Shown: positions 1 through 11,350 of the stretch, piece by piece
How the letters are laid out: each line of letters begins with the position of its first letter
Position numbering within the stretch: position 1 is the stretch's first letter
Assembly (NCBI GenBank): GCA_003864495.1
Contig: ML133493.1
Location: 1,433,820-1,497,819 of the forward strand
Origin: Nemopilema nomurai
Lineage: Eukaryota; Cnidaria; Scyphozoa; Rhizostomeae; Rhizostomatidae
DNA length: 64,000 nt
Direction: 5' to 3'
The notes under the pieces: model-generated
Seen by the model: the letters and a program-made list of their open reading frames with translations, nothing else
What the model was told of the DNA's origin: nothing
The model's database searches: none
Program-made: the position numbers and the translations under genes

Positions 1-400
1 TGTATGGTGTTTTAAATGCAAACCATTATTCATACTCGCATGAAGTTTAAACCCAAATACGCAAAACTAAGCTTAGCTTGATTTACATTCACACTAGATT
101 TGCAGTTTGAAATTTCCAAGCAACCTTTTGGTTGACTATAAAAGTCTTTCAGGTTGAATGTTCGCAAAAAGTGCATTTTGGTTCTGCGTAGAATTACTTG
201 TTTAATTGGCTCCAGCTTAGCGATCTTGCCAAAAAACGCCTTTTGATATCTGTCTTGTTACCTTCTTTTTTTGTTACGTCGTGCGTACGCATGCGCAAGC
301 TAATGCACACCGTATGAAAGTACCTAATGCACAGCTAAAACAGGCAATTCAGCATCTGGAACACTGGAAACCAACTTTCCATACTGGAGAAAGAAAAGGC
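1..400. repeat. Diverged dispersed repeat, copy A
   Basis: Several words recur in the same order at 56.29-56.55 kb: GCATGAAGTTTAAACCCAAA at about 40 versus ACATGAAGTTTAGAACCAAA at about 56299, and ACACTGGAAACCAACTTTCC at 360 versus ACACTGGGAACTAACTTTCC at 56518. Spacing differs by about 100 bases, so the copies carry indels. No coding potential is visible; the class is unknown. Confidence 0.45.
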
Positions 401-664
401 CTCCAGAAAAAACAAGATTATCATGGTAAATGGTGGAACTAATTGTTTTTCAATGGTTCTTGATAAGGACCTCGCCCTGAATACTTGGCTTGATTGGCAC
501 CTGTTTCGATTTCGTAATGGCGATCAAAATCATTACTTTTCCGCACCCTTTGAAGTGATTACTTAAAGGCCTTTAGTCATTACATCCTCTTCACATTATC
601 CTATCAAGACCAGTAACATAATCTGTAACAATCTACTTCTGTAGCAAGAAAGACAGCCTTTGAT

Positions 665-1048
665 ATGCATATTGCTAGAAAAATGTTGACATTCCTCTTG
701 CTTCTAGTCGCAGCGGCCTTGCAAGACGTTGAGGCAGTGAAGTTTGATCACAGCAACTGCATGGAGATGAAACCGCGGCTCTCACAAGCCACCTCCTCTC
801 GCAGCAACTCTTTCGTGCTTGCGTATGCCAGGACATACTCTGTATACATTTCCAGCTCAAGTTTCAAGGCAGGGAGTCCAATACGGGTTGTCGTCAAATC
901 ATGCAAAGCCGTAGATGGTGTCGTTCGAGGATTGAAAGCATTTCTTTTGCAAGCGCGAAGCTTGGATAGCAAGTTTCTACCTTTGGGGTACTTCAACACC
1001 ACGTCGTTGCAGTCAGATGCCCAGGCCATTTCCTGCTATTATCCATAC
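665..1048 (+). CDS. Reeler gene exon 1
   Basis: Starts at the ATG at 665 and carries the signal peptide and the first half of the Reeler domain. The donor GTAAGT begins at 1049. 128 codons, phase 0. Confidence 0.78.
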
Positions 1049-2288
1049 GTAAGTATATCAGAAAGTAAACTTTCCGCACAGCTTTATGTCAATTAGGAAT
1101 AGATATGCCTGACCAATGGCGGATACAAACGCACAATGCCTGCCTGTTTTCTTAAGTTCAGACTGTTTTCACATGCATACTTTTTAATCACATGTAGAGC
1201 TATAAGTTTATGGTATAATATAGACTCAACCAGCAACTGTGTTATCAAATCGTGACTTGTGTCGAATAAAGAGGAACGTAAAACTTGTATACAGTCACTT
1301 GAAAAATCAATAGCAAAAAGCTGTTACCCCATCTTGGCGGGGATATATACAATGTCATTGACATTGGCAACGTATAGCAACACTCTGATTGTCACTTCTT
1401 TGTACCCCACTTCTTTGTACCCCACTCATTTGTACCCCACTCCTCTGTGCCCCACTCCTATGTACCCCACTCCTTTGTTCCGAATCTTCCCACATTCTGC
1501 TTCTCTTTCAGGACAGTGTCGTTAATAAGCTCAACAAAAACGTAAAAGAGCTCTCGGCGTCTTGGATTCCCCCGAGGAACTTCCGTGGCTCTGTGGCATT
1601 TTACTTGACAGTTGTTCCACACGGAACTCACTCGTATTATCTACGCGTCAAGTCTCCACCTTTGCGACCGGTAAGTGCTCCGCAACGTGTAAAATCTTCT
1701 CATGATCTCGAAGGAATACACATTGGGTAACTTTGCGTGTTAACACTGCGCTGCTCGTCTCATGATTATTATTGTGGCACTCTAGCACCTGATGCTTATA
1801 AAGCAGTCTATCATTTTTGCCTTATGTAAATCTTACTTGATTGTGTTTCGTGCAAAATTCTTCGTCTCTATCGAAAAGTCTTCAATCAGGGGTTCCTAAT
1901 AACTAGAAATGTCGTTTCAGTGAGATAATGTTAAAAAAGCCATACTTCCTGTGAAATCCGAATGCATAAGAGCTTGATTTCAAGGATCATTAAAAGAGAA
2001 TGATTTCTTTGATGTAATAAAGTCACTTATTTTGCAGCAGAACAAGTTTGGTCTTGACCCCATCATTGAGTACATTCTATCCCCGACTTGTCCTGTTGTT
2101 TCAATATTCTTGCCTAGTATTTCATCGGTGCCACATTTTTAACTACCTTCTTAACCCCGCAGGGAAATGGCACGTCAGTGGCACTGTATGAAAAATGTCC
2201 CAGCAAGGCTACATTCATTGGGGCATCTCAAGCCTTAGTCATTCTCAGTGCTTCTATCATCCAGATGCTGGTGATTTCCAAGTTTTAA
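665..2288 (+). CDS. Reeler-domain secreted or membrane-anchored protein (3 exons)
   Basis: Three exons join in phase 0: 665-1048, 1512-1670 and 2163-2288, with donors GTAAGT after 1048 and 1670 and acceptors ending at 1511 and 2162. The product is about 222 residues. Residues 1-24 form a signal peptide (hydrophobic LLLLVAAAL core). The rest resembles a Reeler (reelin N-terminal) domain: an early Cys, an AYSV-like strand, GSPIRVVVKS, then a GLKAFLLQARS segment matching the family's GFLLQAR motif, and YFLTVVPHGTHSYYLRVKSP matching the end of the domain. Exon 3 ends in a hydrophobic stretch (about 20 residues from GASQALVIL), so the protein could be GPI-linked or held by a short C-terminal membrane segment. 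Reeler-only proteins in invertebrates are often called defence or ferric-chelate-reductase-like proteins; the function here is unknown. Confidence is high for the gene structure and good for the domain. Confidence 0.8.
1394..1485. repeat. 15-bp minisatellite in intron 1 of the Reeler gene
   Basis: About six copies of a 15-base unit (TTTGTACCCCACTCC with variants such as CTCTGTGCCCCACTC). The array is pyrimidine-rich and ends about 25 bases before the exon 2 acceptor. Confidence 0.85.
1512..1670 (+). CDS. Reeler gene exon 2
   Basis: The acceptor TTTCAG ends at 1511 and the donor GTAAGT starts at 1671; 53 codons in phase 0. It encodes the C-terminal strands of the Reeler fold (SVAFYLTVVPHGTHSYYL). 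Confidence 0.78.
2163..2288 (+). CDS. Reeler gene exon 3 (terminal)
   Basis: The acceptor CCGCAG ends at 2162; 41 codons then TAA. It starts with an NGT glycosylation sequon and one Cys, then a hydrophobic tail with only a Lys-Phe end, typical of a GPI signal or a short membrane anchor. Confidence 0.65.
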   Translation, partial: GNGTSVALYEKCPSKATFIGASQALVILSASIIQMLVISKF

Positions 2289-3852
2289 TTGAAAAGGTTT
2301 GCATGGCATAAGGAGGTGGCCGTCTCTTGCAATTGGTGCAAATTCGGACATTCTAGAAAGACCAAGCATAATGTAATGACGTAAAAAGATTTTCTTCATA
2401 TCCGTCTCTATTTTCCTAAACATTTGGCCGCAATGCATTTTGTAGACATGCTTGTTTTGCTTGTAATTTTGTAGTGTTCCGAGTCAAGTAACGAATCTCA
2501 GTTAGTCTGTCTGAGAAAAGAACACTAGACATCTTCAATAAAGCATTCTTCAAGCCAATCCACACCAAGAGAAAGGCCCCAATCCAGATATGATTCTTTT
2601 ATAACAATACGGCTAATAGTGCTTGTAAAATGAATGTTACTTGAATTTTTAAATTTGCTCGATTAAAATATAATTGTAAACGCAGCCCTGTCTGTAGACG
2701 CGTTTACATGGTCTCGTTAGAGCTTTGATTTCAGAAAGATTGTTCTATGTTCAAATATAGTGCATTCAATTCTATGTTCAAATATCTACAAACATGTGTA
2801 TTTAAGACTTTAGCAGAAGATGAACGGCTGTTTCACGTATGACCAATACAGTCGATATCACTTCAGTCTCTTCTTGTTCGACTTAAGCGATCCGAGGCGT
2901 GCACTAGCAAGCAAATCAACGTGAATCTGCCTTTTTATCAACCAAATGGCCTTGGTAGACGTGTACTAATTCCACAATAGCTTATGGGTCTTACTGAACA
3001 ACTCAATAATTAGTTTTCGGTACTTCATCGAACAAGGCAGTCATCAACACATCTATCTATGCTAAAGATATAGACTTTTGATTGTGCGGAAATTTTTCTA
3101 GATCCTTCGTTGATGTTTTTGTTGTCTTGCCTTTCCTAGATAATTCATTTATAAGAAAATCTGATACCAAAATGGTAGAGGACTTATTTCATTGCACGTC
3201 TTCTTTCAAATTTGAGTAAAGTTGCTATGCACACTTTATTTGTTATGAGGTTCGCATTTTTGCAGCAATCGCACATTACCTAGTAATGATCTCTTTGTCA
3301 AAGTACTCTCCTGCCACTGCCTTCTACAATAGTGTTTTTTAATACTTCTTGCATAGCTAAGGGCTCGCCCTGCGCTTTACGAATTTTAAAAATAAATCGT
3401 CGCAAATGATTGCAAATTCTACTAGTGCAGACAAGAATTTGTAAATATAATACCATCACCATAAGTGCTAAAACGATATGTACATCAAAAGACCGGTGGA
3501 GTAAGAACAACAATGTGCTAGAATCTGAATAGCCAGACTCTATTGTCAATCTTTGGGGGATATAATTGTTACCATTTAAAATATAATGCCACTTGCTTTT
3601 TCGGGATGGGTTTTTATCAAAAATGAAACCCAAACGTTGTTTTCGTAAAAGAAATCATGCTTCTTGGTACAATGTAAGAAAAATTTTCCAGTGGTAATGT
3701 AGGTCCAATATAGGGAAATATTTCGAAGCCAATCTTCGCTAAAAACCAAAAAATAATCAAACTTCTACAATACTATTGGTAGTTTACAACGAGCAAATTT
3801 CTTTGTCCAATTTGTTCTTCAAAGGATTCTTCAAAGATTGAAAGGAATTTCT
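2289..3852. other. Intergenic, no gene recognised
   Basis: AT-rich spacer between the Reeler gene and the convergent GPCR gene. A 111-codon open frame on the - strand (3298-3633) contains one hydrophobic stretch but matches nothing with confidence. Confidence 0.5.
2537..2542 (+). promoter_or_regulatory. Candidate poly(A) signal for the Reeler gene
   Basis: AATAAA lies about 250 bases after the TAA at 2288 on the same strand. This hexamer is common in AT-rich DNA, so the assignment rests on position only. Confidence 0.4.
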
Positions 3853-4833
3853 TTACCTTTGATTGTCTGTAGATGAATCATTCTGGGCGTTATCGGCACC
3901 CGAGTATCTAAACAGGCGCCAGACGTACCGTCTTAACTCTCTGTTCATGGAAAGGAAAATTGTAGCGTTGAGCGAAGAGTTTATGCAAACAGAAAGCCTA
4001 GAAAAGTAGTGAAACAGCAAGATTTTGTCGTTGATTTGGCCTTCCTCGCGATGCAAGTAAATAAGAGTCCACGAAATGACAAACGGAGAGTAAGTGATAA
4101 TCAGGGAGGTGAGAACAATCACCATCACTTTCAAGAAGTCCTGTGAAGCATTGCGCTTACGACGTTGTACGAGGGAGCTCGTGTTGCCATTTTGGATAGT
4201 GCCAGGCCCCGAGGTCGCGTTCACAGGGGCACCTCGCTCAAGGTTCAGCTGACTGGTTCTTTTATTCAAAGACCGGAATGTGTTGCAGTAGACGAAGCTG
4301 GCTGAAATCATCATGCCTATGGCGATGCAGTTCAAGACGACATGGGAGAACACGTAGTTGTTTTTTAAGTGGCCTAGGACCTGAACAGCAGATATACAAA
4401 CTGATATAAAGATATTGAACAGCACCATTGTGAAGGCTCTCCTGTTGTTCATCCAGTCGGAGTACCGGTTTAGGAATCGCATGTGTATAAAGCGATCCAC
4501 TGCAATCAGCGTTATCATGATCGCTGAAAATCCACAGAGCGAATCGCAAATGATGTAAGCGTACCTCATCAGATTGCAGGAGTGCATTTTGATGACATAG
4601 ATGATGATCCTTGTCAAAAGCATAGTTATTCCCACGAAGACATCACAAGAACTTTGAATGAAAATGAAGCGAAATGATATTGTTTGCAGTTTTCCCAGTT
4701 TCCAAAGCACGTATGTCAGCAATGAGTTCAAAATTATATTCGACAATGCAATGATACCAGTTGGTATCGAAAAAATAGAGTAAAGTCTGAGTGCCTTGTC
4801 ACTGCAGAAGCCCGATGCGTCCTCAAACGTCAT
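3853..4833 (-). CDS. Rhodopsin-like (class A) GPCR, single exon
   Basis: Intronless frame of 326 residues from the ATG at 4833 to TAA at 3853. The frame stays open to a TTG at 4899 but no upstream ATG exists, so 4833 is chosen. Seven hydrophobic segments are visible. Asp is present in TM2 (SSCDVFVG). TM3 ends in DRF instead of DRY, followed by IHMRFLNRY. TM6 reads TYSPF, keeping the Pro but losing CWxP. TM7 reads NATIFLSMN in place of NPxxY. A Cys precedes TM3, but the short second extracellular loop has none, as in melanocortin/adenosine-type receptors. The third intracellular loop is basic (QRRKRNAS). Ligand unknown. CAAAG|GTAAAG at the stop resembles a splice donor, so an alternative C-terminus is possible. 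Likely an orphan receptor of a cnidarian-expanded family (inference). Confidence 0.8.
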   Translation of the reverse strand: MTFEDASGFCSDKALRLYSIFSIPTGIIALSNIILNSLLTYVLWKLGKLQTISFRFIFIQSSCDVFVGITMLLTRIIIYVIKMHSCNLMRYAYIICDSLCGFSAIMITLIAVDRFIHMRFLNRYSDWMNNRRAFTMVLFNIFISVCISAVQVLGHLKNNYVFSHVVLNCIAIGMMISASFVYCNTFRSLNKRTSQLNLERGAPVNATSGPGTIQNGNTSSLVQRRKRNASQDFLKVMVIVLTSLIITYSPFVISWTLIYLHREEGQINDKILLFHYFSRLSVCINSSLNATIFLSMNRELRRYVWRLFRYSGADNAQNDSSTDNQR

Positions 4834-7800
4834 TGCTTTTGTTGATCTGACTGTCTGGGCACATTTGTTTCCATGCAACGTTTTACTTCTCGAGTTCAAC
4901 GTCGATGAGTAAACGAACTAGCAAGCAGTTTCCTTGGTAACCGCACAACTGCTGAAGAGTATGATACCTAGAAGGAAACAGACTTGTTTTAAGATTCACG
5001 CTGTTTTGAAGTTAAAGATAATAATGACGTAGTATTGGCAGACTCGACCCCAGATCTCTATTTGTTGAAAACGCAGCAATCGTTTGAATAAGTACCATGC
5101 ATCTTCTAGGCCCTCATGACGAATCTGTGATTTAACTTGGAATACTTGTTGGATGTACTTTGATTAAGGTAGTCATGTACTTCTTGGGTCGTGGCTCATG
5201 TTTCCAATATTTGTTATGGCTATTTTGAGGCAGTTTGTGTATTGTATCCACTAGTCTTACTATATAAACAACAATTTAACAGCAGGCTTGGAAGTTGTTT
5301 TCTTATTTGCTCCTTCCAGAGGTTCAATTAAAAGTGAACAGAGACCGAATTATCCTCATTTATTCCAACAGATTGTATATCATGCAGTGCTATTATTTAT
5401 CCTTGCAAAGTCGCTCGATTCATCTTTTGGCTTCCAGAGGCATGAGTACAACCTGATTTCAGATGCCCTGATCTGGTCCATTGATCTAGCTGCTTTCTTC
5501 GCTCTCTTTTAATTTGTTTAGTACTCCGCTCATCTAACAAACGAAAGCCTCTTTTCTTCAGGAAAATCCAAACTTTTGCACTAGTCTACCTCTTTGCAGT
5601 GGTAACTAGACGCAGCCCTATCATGGTAAACTATTCCGTTTCTACTAGCAATTTATCCCTTGACCCAAAAAACGTGGCTAAAGCCTTTCTAATAAATGTC
5701 AGGTACTTGCTCAGAGTCCTGCAACTCACACCTCATAACCTTTCACGCAGTTTCTGCCCAGGTAATTATTTCTTCAAGGATTTGGCTAGAGATTAGTAGT
5801 AATGAAAAGTTCAAAATTTTCAAGCAGCTCTGTACCTAGTCTTAATAACCTTGAGTTTTCAATTACTCGTTGATGTAAACATTGACACGTCTACAATTGG
5901 AGTTACTGGAATTGAAGCCAATTTTTTTCACAAAAATTATTGCGAATGCAGTGTTATTAAACATATACTTGTTCAATAAGTGTAAACCCTTTCAAAAGTT
6001 GCTTCCACTTTTGTCTAAATGTGAACGACAAGCCTTTTGAGTTTTTCTAAACAGTTCAGATGAGTTGAGAAAGAAGTAAGAGCTCTATTGAAAATGAATT
6101 TCTGGGTACAGATAAACTTTCTTCTAAAATGAGACAGTTTTCACGAGCTTCATTTACGCTTAACAATGTTTGTAAATATCTGCTCAAAATTGGGAACTTT
6201 CAACTATTATGTGCAAATCCGGTTTTGACAACCAGTCTGAAATCTTTACCTGTTGTCGGATCTGGTTTCTCTAGAATTTTGTGAGATTTAGATTTTGCAT
6301 GGTAAGATTCGATTGTTTTGCACATATATGCAGTTTTATTTTTCAAGCAGGAAAATTGGTCATGTAAAAGAGATGTATATGTGCTGCCTAGGAGGCATTT
6401 CTTTGGGGTATTTCTTCGTTTTCACAGAGACAAAAGCAATCACTATTGCAAAAGACGGTAGATTTTACATACTTAACTGCTATAAGAGGCGACATTCAAA
6501 ATTGCCGGGTAAATGCTGAGTAAACCTCGTAACAACCCTATAACGCTCCCCTTCTCAATAGGCCAGTGTAGCTTGTCTTCAGCAAATTATGCTCTTAAAC
6601 TGATTAGCAGTAATGTCGAATTTCCTTAATTTAATTGTAATGCGTCGTAATACTTCCACTACTTCTGTAAAGCCAGACATAACAATTGAACTAGATATTG
6701 ATATTAAACATTTGTAATATTAGAGAGAGAGCTGGAGAACCGAACCCAGAAAATGAAAGCAAATGAAAGCAGAAAACGATGGGTCGAAGTCTTTTTTCCA
6801 GTACTTCTTAGTATTTTGCTTTAATTGTTGTGTAATGTATCAAATTGAAATGCGATGAACCATTAAAATGCCGATTTAGTAAATGCAAATGATTTATAAT
6901 TTCTCTTCGACGAACCCTGCATAGCAACAGTAGGGACTCTATTCAAAAGTTGCACGCAAGGTTTTCAAAGCAACTGAGGAACATTGTAGCTTAATAATAA
7001 GTTGCACGTGGGCTGCTACGGAATAGGACTCACCCACCTGTAGGGGTTACCCCAGTCCAACAAACTGTGTGGGGCTATGAAATCACGTTCAGGTCACTTT
7101 GCTCAAACAGATTCCTGCCGATCTGGATGTTATCTGATCAAAGCTGCCCTTATTTATTCGAAGTAATTTTTCATCACCTCTAATTGTCCTCTTGCTCATA
7201 ATCTCCTGAATAAATGGAGAAATTTTAGCTATCATTGGACTAACTTGTTTTTAGCAAATTCAATATCTTATTTTCTAGTTTTTTTTATTCTAGATCGATG
7301 CTACCATAAGTTGGAGGAAAAGCGATAGTCCCGGGTTGCAACGCGGGAATTGCTTTGGTCTCGCGTTTTAAGCCATTGGTGCCGCTAAACGCATTGGCTA
7401 CACCATCTCAGTTACTTCACTTCTTGTTTTTCTTTTCATTTTTGGCCTAATTTTAATGTTTTGATTTCAATGAAATTCATTATTTTCCTTCTGATTTCTT
7501 CAAATTGGCTGATGGATAATCACACACGTTTGCTTACATTTCAAGCAAGAAATTTGGATTTGTTTGCACTCATTTTTCTAAGTAAGGTTTTGACTTTTTT
7601 GTTATTTGTTATAGATTTGGATGAACACAGCCCAAATACACTCAACATTTCAAAGAAGACCTGAAGGTCTTGCAGTGCGTCCTGCCGTTCACCCGAATAC
7701 TGTCCTCTGAAATATCTGAAGCAGTACATTCTGAGCAGGGAAATATTTACACTAACCACCCTTGAGCCCTCAGGCTGACCTGATTCGTCCTACCTTTCAT

Positions 7801-8180
7801 GTTCTTGGCCAAACTAGTCACCTTATTTGTGCCTGGCTAAACCTTTTTTTGAAAAAGTTAAACGTGAAACCTAAAGAAGTAACATTGCAATTCAAACATC
7901 GCTTTTTACGCCGAATCGCTTTCCACCTAAAATAAAAGAGCTTTTACAGTTTGATTAAGTATTAGAAGCGCTTATCGTGAATTAATAAACATTTATCAAA
8001 GTTAAAAGAAAGCAGATTTTTATTTACCAGCAACGGAAACTGATAAATCGATGCCGGCATTGCAATAAAAAGAATCGAAAATATGTTTTCCTTCTTTTCT
8101 TCAGTAAATCTTCTTATTTTTGAAGAGCTTCAGTTTTTATAATCTGCCTATTTATTTGTCATTAATTTTCAATAGCAATC
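4834..8180. other. Intergenic, no gene recognised
   Basis: About 3.3 kb of AT-rich sequence between the GPCR and the first transposon. The short open frames (up to 74 codons) show no domain, signal or splice pattern that I can support. A tRNA-like stretch at 7315-7405 is listed separately. Confidence 0.5.
7315..7405 (-). repeat. Possible tRNA-derived SINE head
   Basis: Read on the - strand, the segment starts GGTGTAGCCAATGCGTTTAG, which resembles a tRNA 5' end with an A box. It ends with GCGTTGCAACCCGGGACT, a poor B box. No clean cloverleaf can be drawn by eye. It could be chance. Confidence 0.25.
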
Positions 8181-8456
8181 TTAAAGAGGAAATGAAACCA
8201 AATTTTTTATTTTAAATTCTGAATCCCCGTAATGAATTACCTTATAACCCAGAATTTCAATGTGTTTAGAGAAATTTTGGCTAAACTACGAGGACAATAC
8301 TGGCTTCAATTTTTCAATCAAAAAGTGGCACCGGTGCGCCCTGTTTAACTAGCCTCGTTTTGAATGTTGTGACGTAAAGTTATGGACACGCGCAGCGTTT
8401 CGTAATATTTACATCCCGTTTCTACGTACTGAAACTTTAGATTAGCTATGGAGCCA

Positions 8457-8730
8457 GGTAACAAAACCAAGGTTCGTGGTGGTCTACGATGTGTTGTACA
8501 CACTCTAGACAATAAAAAGCTGTTGTAATGACAGTTATACCAAGGGTTTAAACACCCATCGCTTTCCAAAGGACCCTACTGTACGCCGGCAGTGAACTAA
8601 ATTTGTTAGAAAGCGTAGGCCAAATTTTGGCCAAAGCTACTTTTCAAACCCCGTCCTTTGCTCAGATCATTTTGAACCAGGTTGCTATACAAGGAGCGTA
8701 GCTAGTCTACTAGAGGGGGACGACGTTTCA
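8457..8730 (+). pseudogene. THAP zinc-finger domain remnant in copy 1
   Basis: Translated pieces follow the THAP pattern in order: GNKTKVRGGLRCVV, then after a frameshift CCNDSYTKGLNTHRFPKDP, then RRQ-stop-TKFVRKRRPNF, then VLCSDHFEPGCYTRS. This gives the C2CH metal ligands (Cys, Cys, then CSDH) and the HRFPKDP and FEP signatures. The stop TGA sits where the invariant Trp (TGG) is expected, a one-base change. THAP domains bind DNA and form the N-terminus of Kolobok and P-type transposases. The domain is inactive as written. Confidence 0.7.
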
Positions 8731-9541
8731 CAAACAAAAAGTTTTTACAACGAGATGCTGTTCTGGCATTATACGTTCTGGCATTATACCAGAAATGAAG
8801 GAAATTCAACCTCTTAGTCTAAACGGGAAAAAAGAAAGGTAAGATTTAATTTTTTTGCCTACTTCATTTTCAATATATTCCTTTAATTAATGTGTAAATA
8901 AAGCAAAATATACGATACATAAAATGACAAGGTTAACTACAATATATAAACGTGGAGCTCGTGTTAAAATCTTCCCCCTCAAAATAAGTAGATTGGGTAC
9001 AACAGAATAAAAGTAAACACAACTCGCTACTTTTTGTCCATTTAAACAAAACAATTGGTTTTATCAAAATCTCAACGTGATAAAAGTTTTCATAACAAAC
9101 AATTGGTGTTTATTGTGACATATTTTCTAGAATGTTGGCATTGCAATTAAAAAAGTTGAGCCCTTCCAATTTGAAGGTTTACAAAATACATATATGCATA
9201 TAGAACATTTATCAAATTGTATAGATTCACCCAGGGCGCAGCCAAAAGGATTAGTTCTTGCTGACAAAAAGGGTGTATCTCACTCATTAAGGGTGTGGTC
9301 AAGATAAATACTCTCATATAAAGGCTGCTTTTATGTGTTTCTGTTTCAAATGTTAGTATGTTATAATTGTTGCAAAAAAGTTACAGGTAGAGTATCCAGC
9401 AAGTTTCCTGGCAAAAATAACCAATGTAGGGGGGGGGGTACCACACCTACCAAACCCCCTTTGGTGGCGTCCCTGGATTCCATAAATGTAGTGGCCCAAA
9501 TTCACATTCTGTTTTTCAGGGTGTAAGAGATACAATACAAT

Positions 9542-10092
9542 GTGGCTTCTGTTGCGGATACACAAATGGAACTATTCAAGAGCAATTATTCAGCGAAGCA
9601 ACATCTTCTAAAACTAATGGCAGACAGTCTTTACAGAAACCAGCATGGAAGCAACTTCATTTCCAGATGTGTCAAGTTTAGCCTGTCAAGATTGCAAGGT
9701 GAAAACCTTGAGATTGAAAAACTTGAGTGAATCGCCAAAATCTGAAAATAATTAGACAGAAAAGGAAATTAACAAGTCAAAATAATGTAAGTTCGCTTTG
9801 CACAATAACATTTGCTGATATGCCAAATTTAAATTCCATTTCATTTCCATATAAATTACTTTTTGTAACCCTTTTCTCATTTATGCTTTGTTTGTAGGCA
9901 ATCAATTATCTATAATGTAAAATAAAGAAATTCAGCGAGTCAAAACAAGGACAGCCAACTAAGCCCAGGAAAAACAGGAAGACAGTTGAAGAGGAAGACA
10001 GTGATTCTGATTCCTACAAAAATTTTGCTGAAAATGACGAGGAGTGGAATCCAGAAAGAGATGAGGATGAATTTGAAGACAGAGAAGAATAA
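9542..10092 (+). pseudogene. Central coding-like fragments of copy 1
   Basis: Two short frames on the THAP strand: 9542-9730 (62 residues, no recognised domain) and about 9931-10092, an acidic-basic stretch (KPRKNRKTVEEEDSDSDS ... WNPERDEDEFEDREE then stop). They may be remnants of a transposase tail. No DDE catalytic core can be read through. The first fragment recurs inverted at 16343-16531 and the second in the mirror position. Confidence 0.35.
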
Positions 10093-10458
10093 TTTTTAAA
10101 TGAGGGAGAAATAGAATGTGTGAAAATTATGACTATGAAAGAGTAACCAATGAAACAAGAGGAAACATTAGGTAAAACTATCATGATGACATCATTGCAT
10201 AATTATATGATAGAAAAGGTATGAACAAGTCACATAATAGGTAATATTATCCACCAAACTGTAATACTTTAATACTGTAATACTGGGGAGATTTGACAAC
10301 TTGTTGAACTTGTAAACAAAAGAAAATCCATGGTAGAAATGATTACAGCTCTCAAATATCTGATTAAGATAAAACTGCCAAAACTATTTCCTTTCAAAAC
10401 TATCAATCATATACATGACTTGCTTCATTAAATAAGATGATTTGTTTTGTTACTTACT

Positions 10459-11061
10459 CGTGTAGGCTTGCCTTCCTGTGATACTCCCCTGTCTGTCCCT
10501 TCGCAGTGGGCCAACATTCCGAAACACAGTTGTATTTGACATGGCAATGAAATCTTCATGTTGTGCAATACATATTTTTTCAATGCTTTCGTCCAATACA
10601 AGTTAACCCAGTGCAGCATCTGCACTCCAAAGCACCAACAAGATGATAAACTTCATATTTTCAACATCTACACCTGCAAAAAAAAGCCATAATGCCATAG
10701 TCATAATCAATTAAGTTTACGATGGTGCGACCCTCCGGGCCTGGCCTAGGCACTGTACATGACGCTTGCTAATTTCGATTGATACCTACAGTGTTTAGAC
10801 ATCATTTAAACTAAAGATAACGAGTTTTAAACATATATGCGACATTTATGGAATAAACTTACCATGAACTAACTTCTGTTTTTTGTTCGTATCGCTCTCG
10901 CAAAATTGCCGGGGTTAGGCCGTCGTGACCTAGGTTATCCTCGTCGCTACTTGATTCCGTGTCTGCCGAATTGGTATGGCCTGGCAGGAACATAGTAAAC
11001 AGCAACTGTACCCTCTTCTTCTTCGGAAACTCCTAAGCTAGTGTCACTTTCGTCCAATATG
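10459..11061 (-). pseudogene. P2X7 intracellular-domain-like remnant in copy 1
   Basis: Mirror of 15014-15616, with the exon-like blocks at 10863-11061 and 10459-10673. The same splice signals, stops and frameshift are present. Confidence 0.45.
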
Positions 11062-11350
11062 GTGAGAATTGAAATTCAAAAACTAAACATGCGATCGCCA
11101 ACTCTGCCAGAAAATTTGTTGTCCTCGAACATGCGCGCTTCGTGTCCATAACTTTACGTCACAGCTCGCTAGTGTCTAGTCCCCCTTCGCCATTTTTTGG
11201 TTGAAAAATTATTGTCAGTTTAGCGGTGTTTAAGTTTGTTTTTAATAGTCTTCTTGCTTGAAATAGCTAATGCGAACTATTTTTCCTACACAATTGTGGG
11301 TGGAGAAATCGATTAAACGAATAAAAAAAATGGTTTCATTTCCTCTTTAA

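Larger units (their letters stand above)
8181..11350 (+). mobile_element. TTAA-flanked DNA transposon, Kolobok-like, copy 1
   Basis: Bounded by TTAA at 8181-8184 and 11347-11350. The ends are inverted: left AGAGGAAATGAAACCA, right its exact reverse complement, with weaker match to about 27 bases. The whole ~3.16 kb recurs inverted at 14725-17884 with only a few small indels. The left end carries a broken THAP domain on + and the right end a broken P2X7-tail-like domain on -, so both read inward. TTAA target duplications, a terminus beginning TTAAAGRGG and a THAP finger together are known features of Kolobok elements (piggyBac also uses TTAA but lacks THAP). No intact transposase frame remains, so this copy is non-autonomous. 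The outside flanks of the two copies differ, which argues for separate insertions rather than one local duplication. Confidence 0.85.

Noticed and set aside
3298..3633. - strand 111-codon frame with a hydrophobic stretch followed by basic residues, resembling GPCR TM5 and loop 3
   Set aside because: No other helices, no conserved motif and no homology to the neighbouring GPCR can be seen; too weak to call a pseudogene.
8181..11350. piggyBac assignment from the TTAA target site
   Set aside because: The terminus does not begin with CCY as in piggyBac, and the element carries a THAP domain, which fits Kolobok better.
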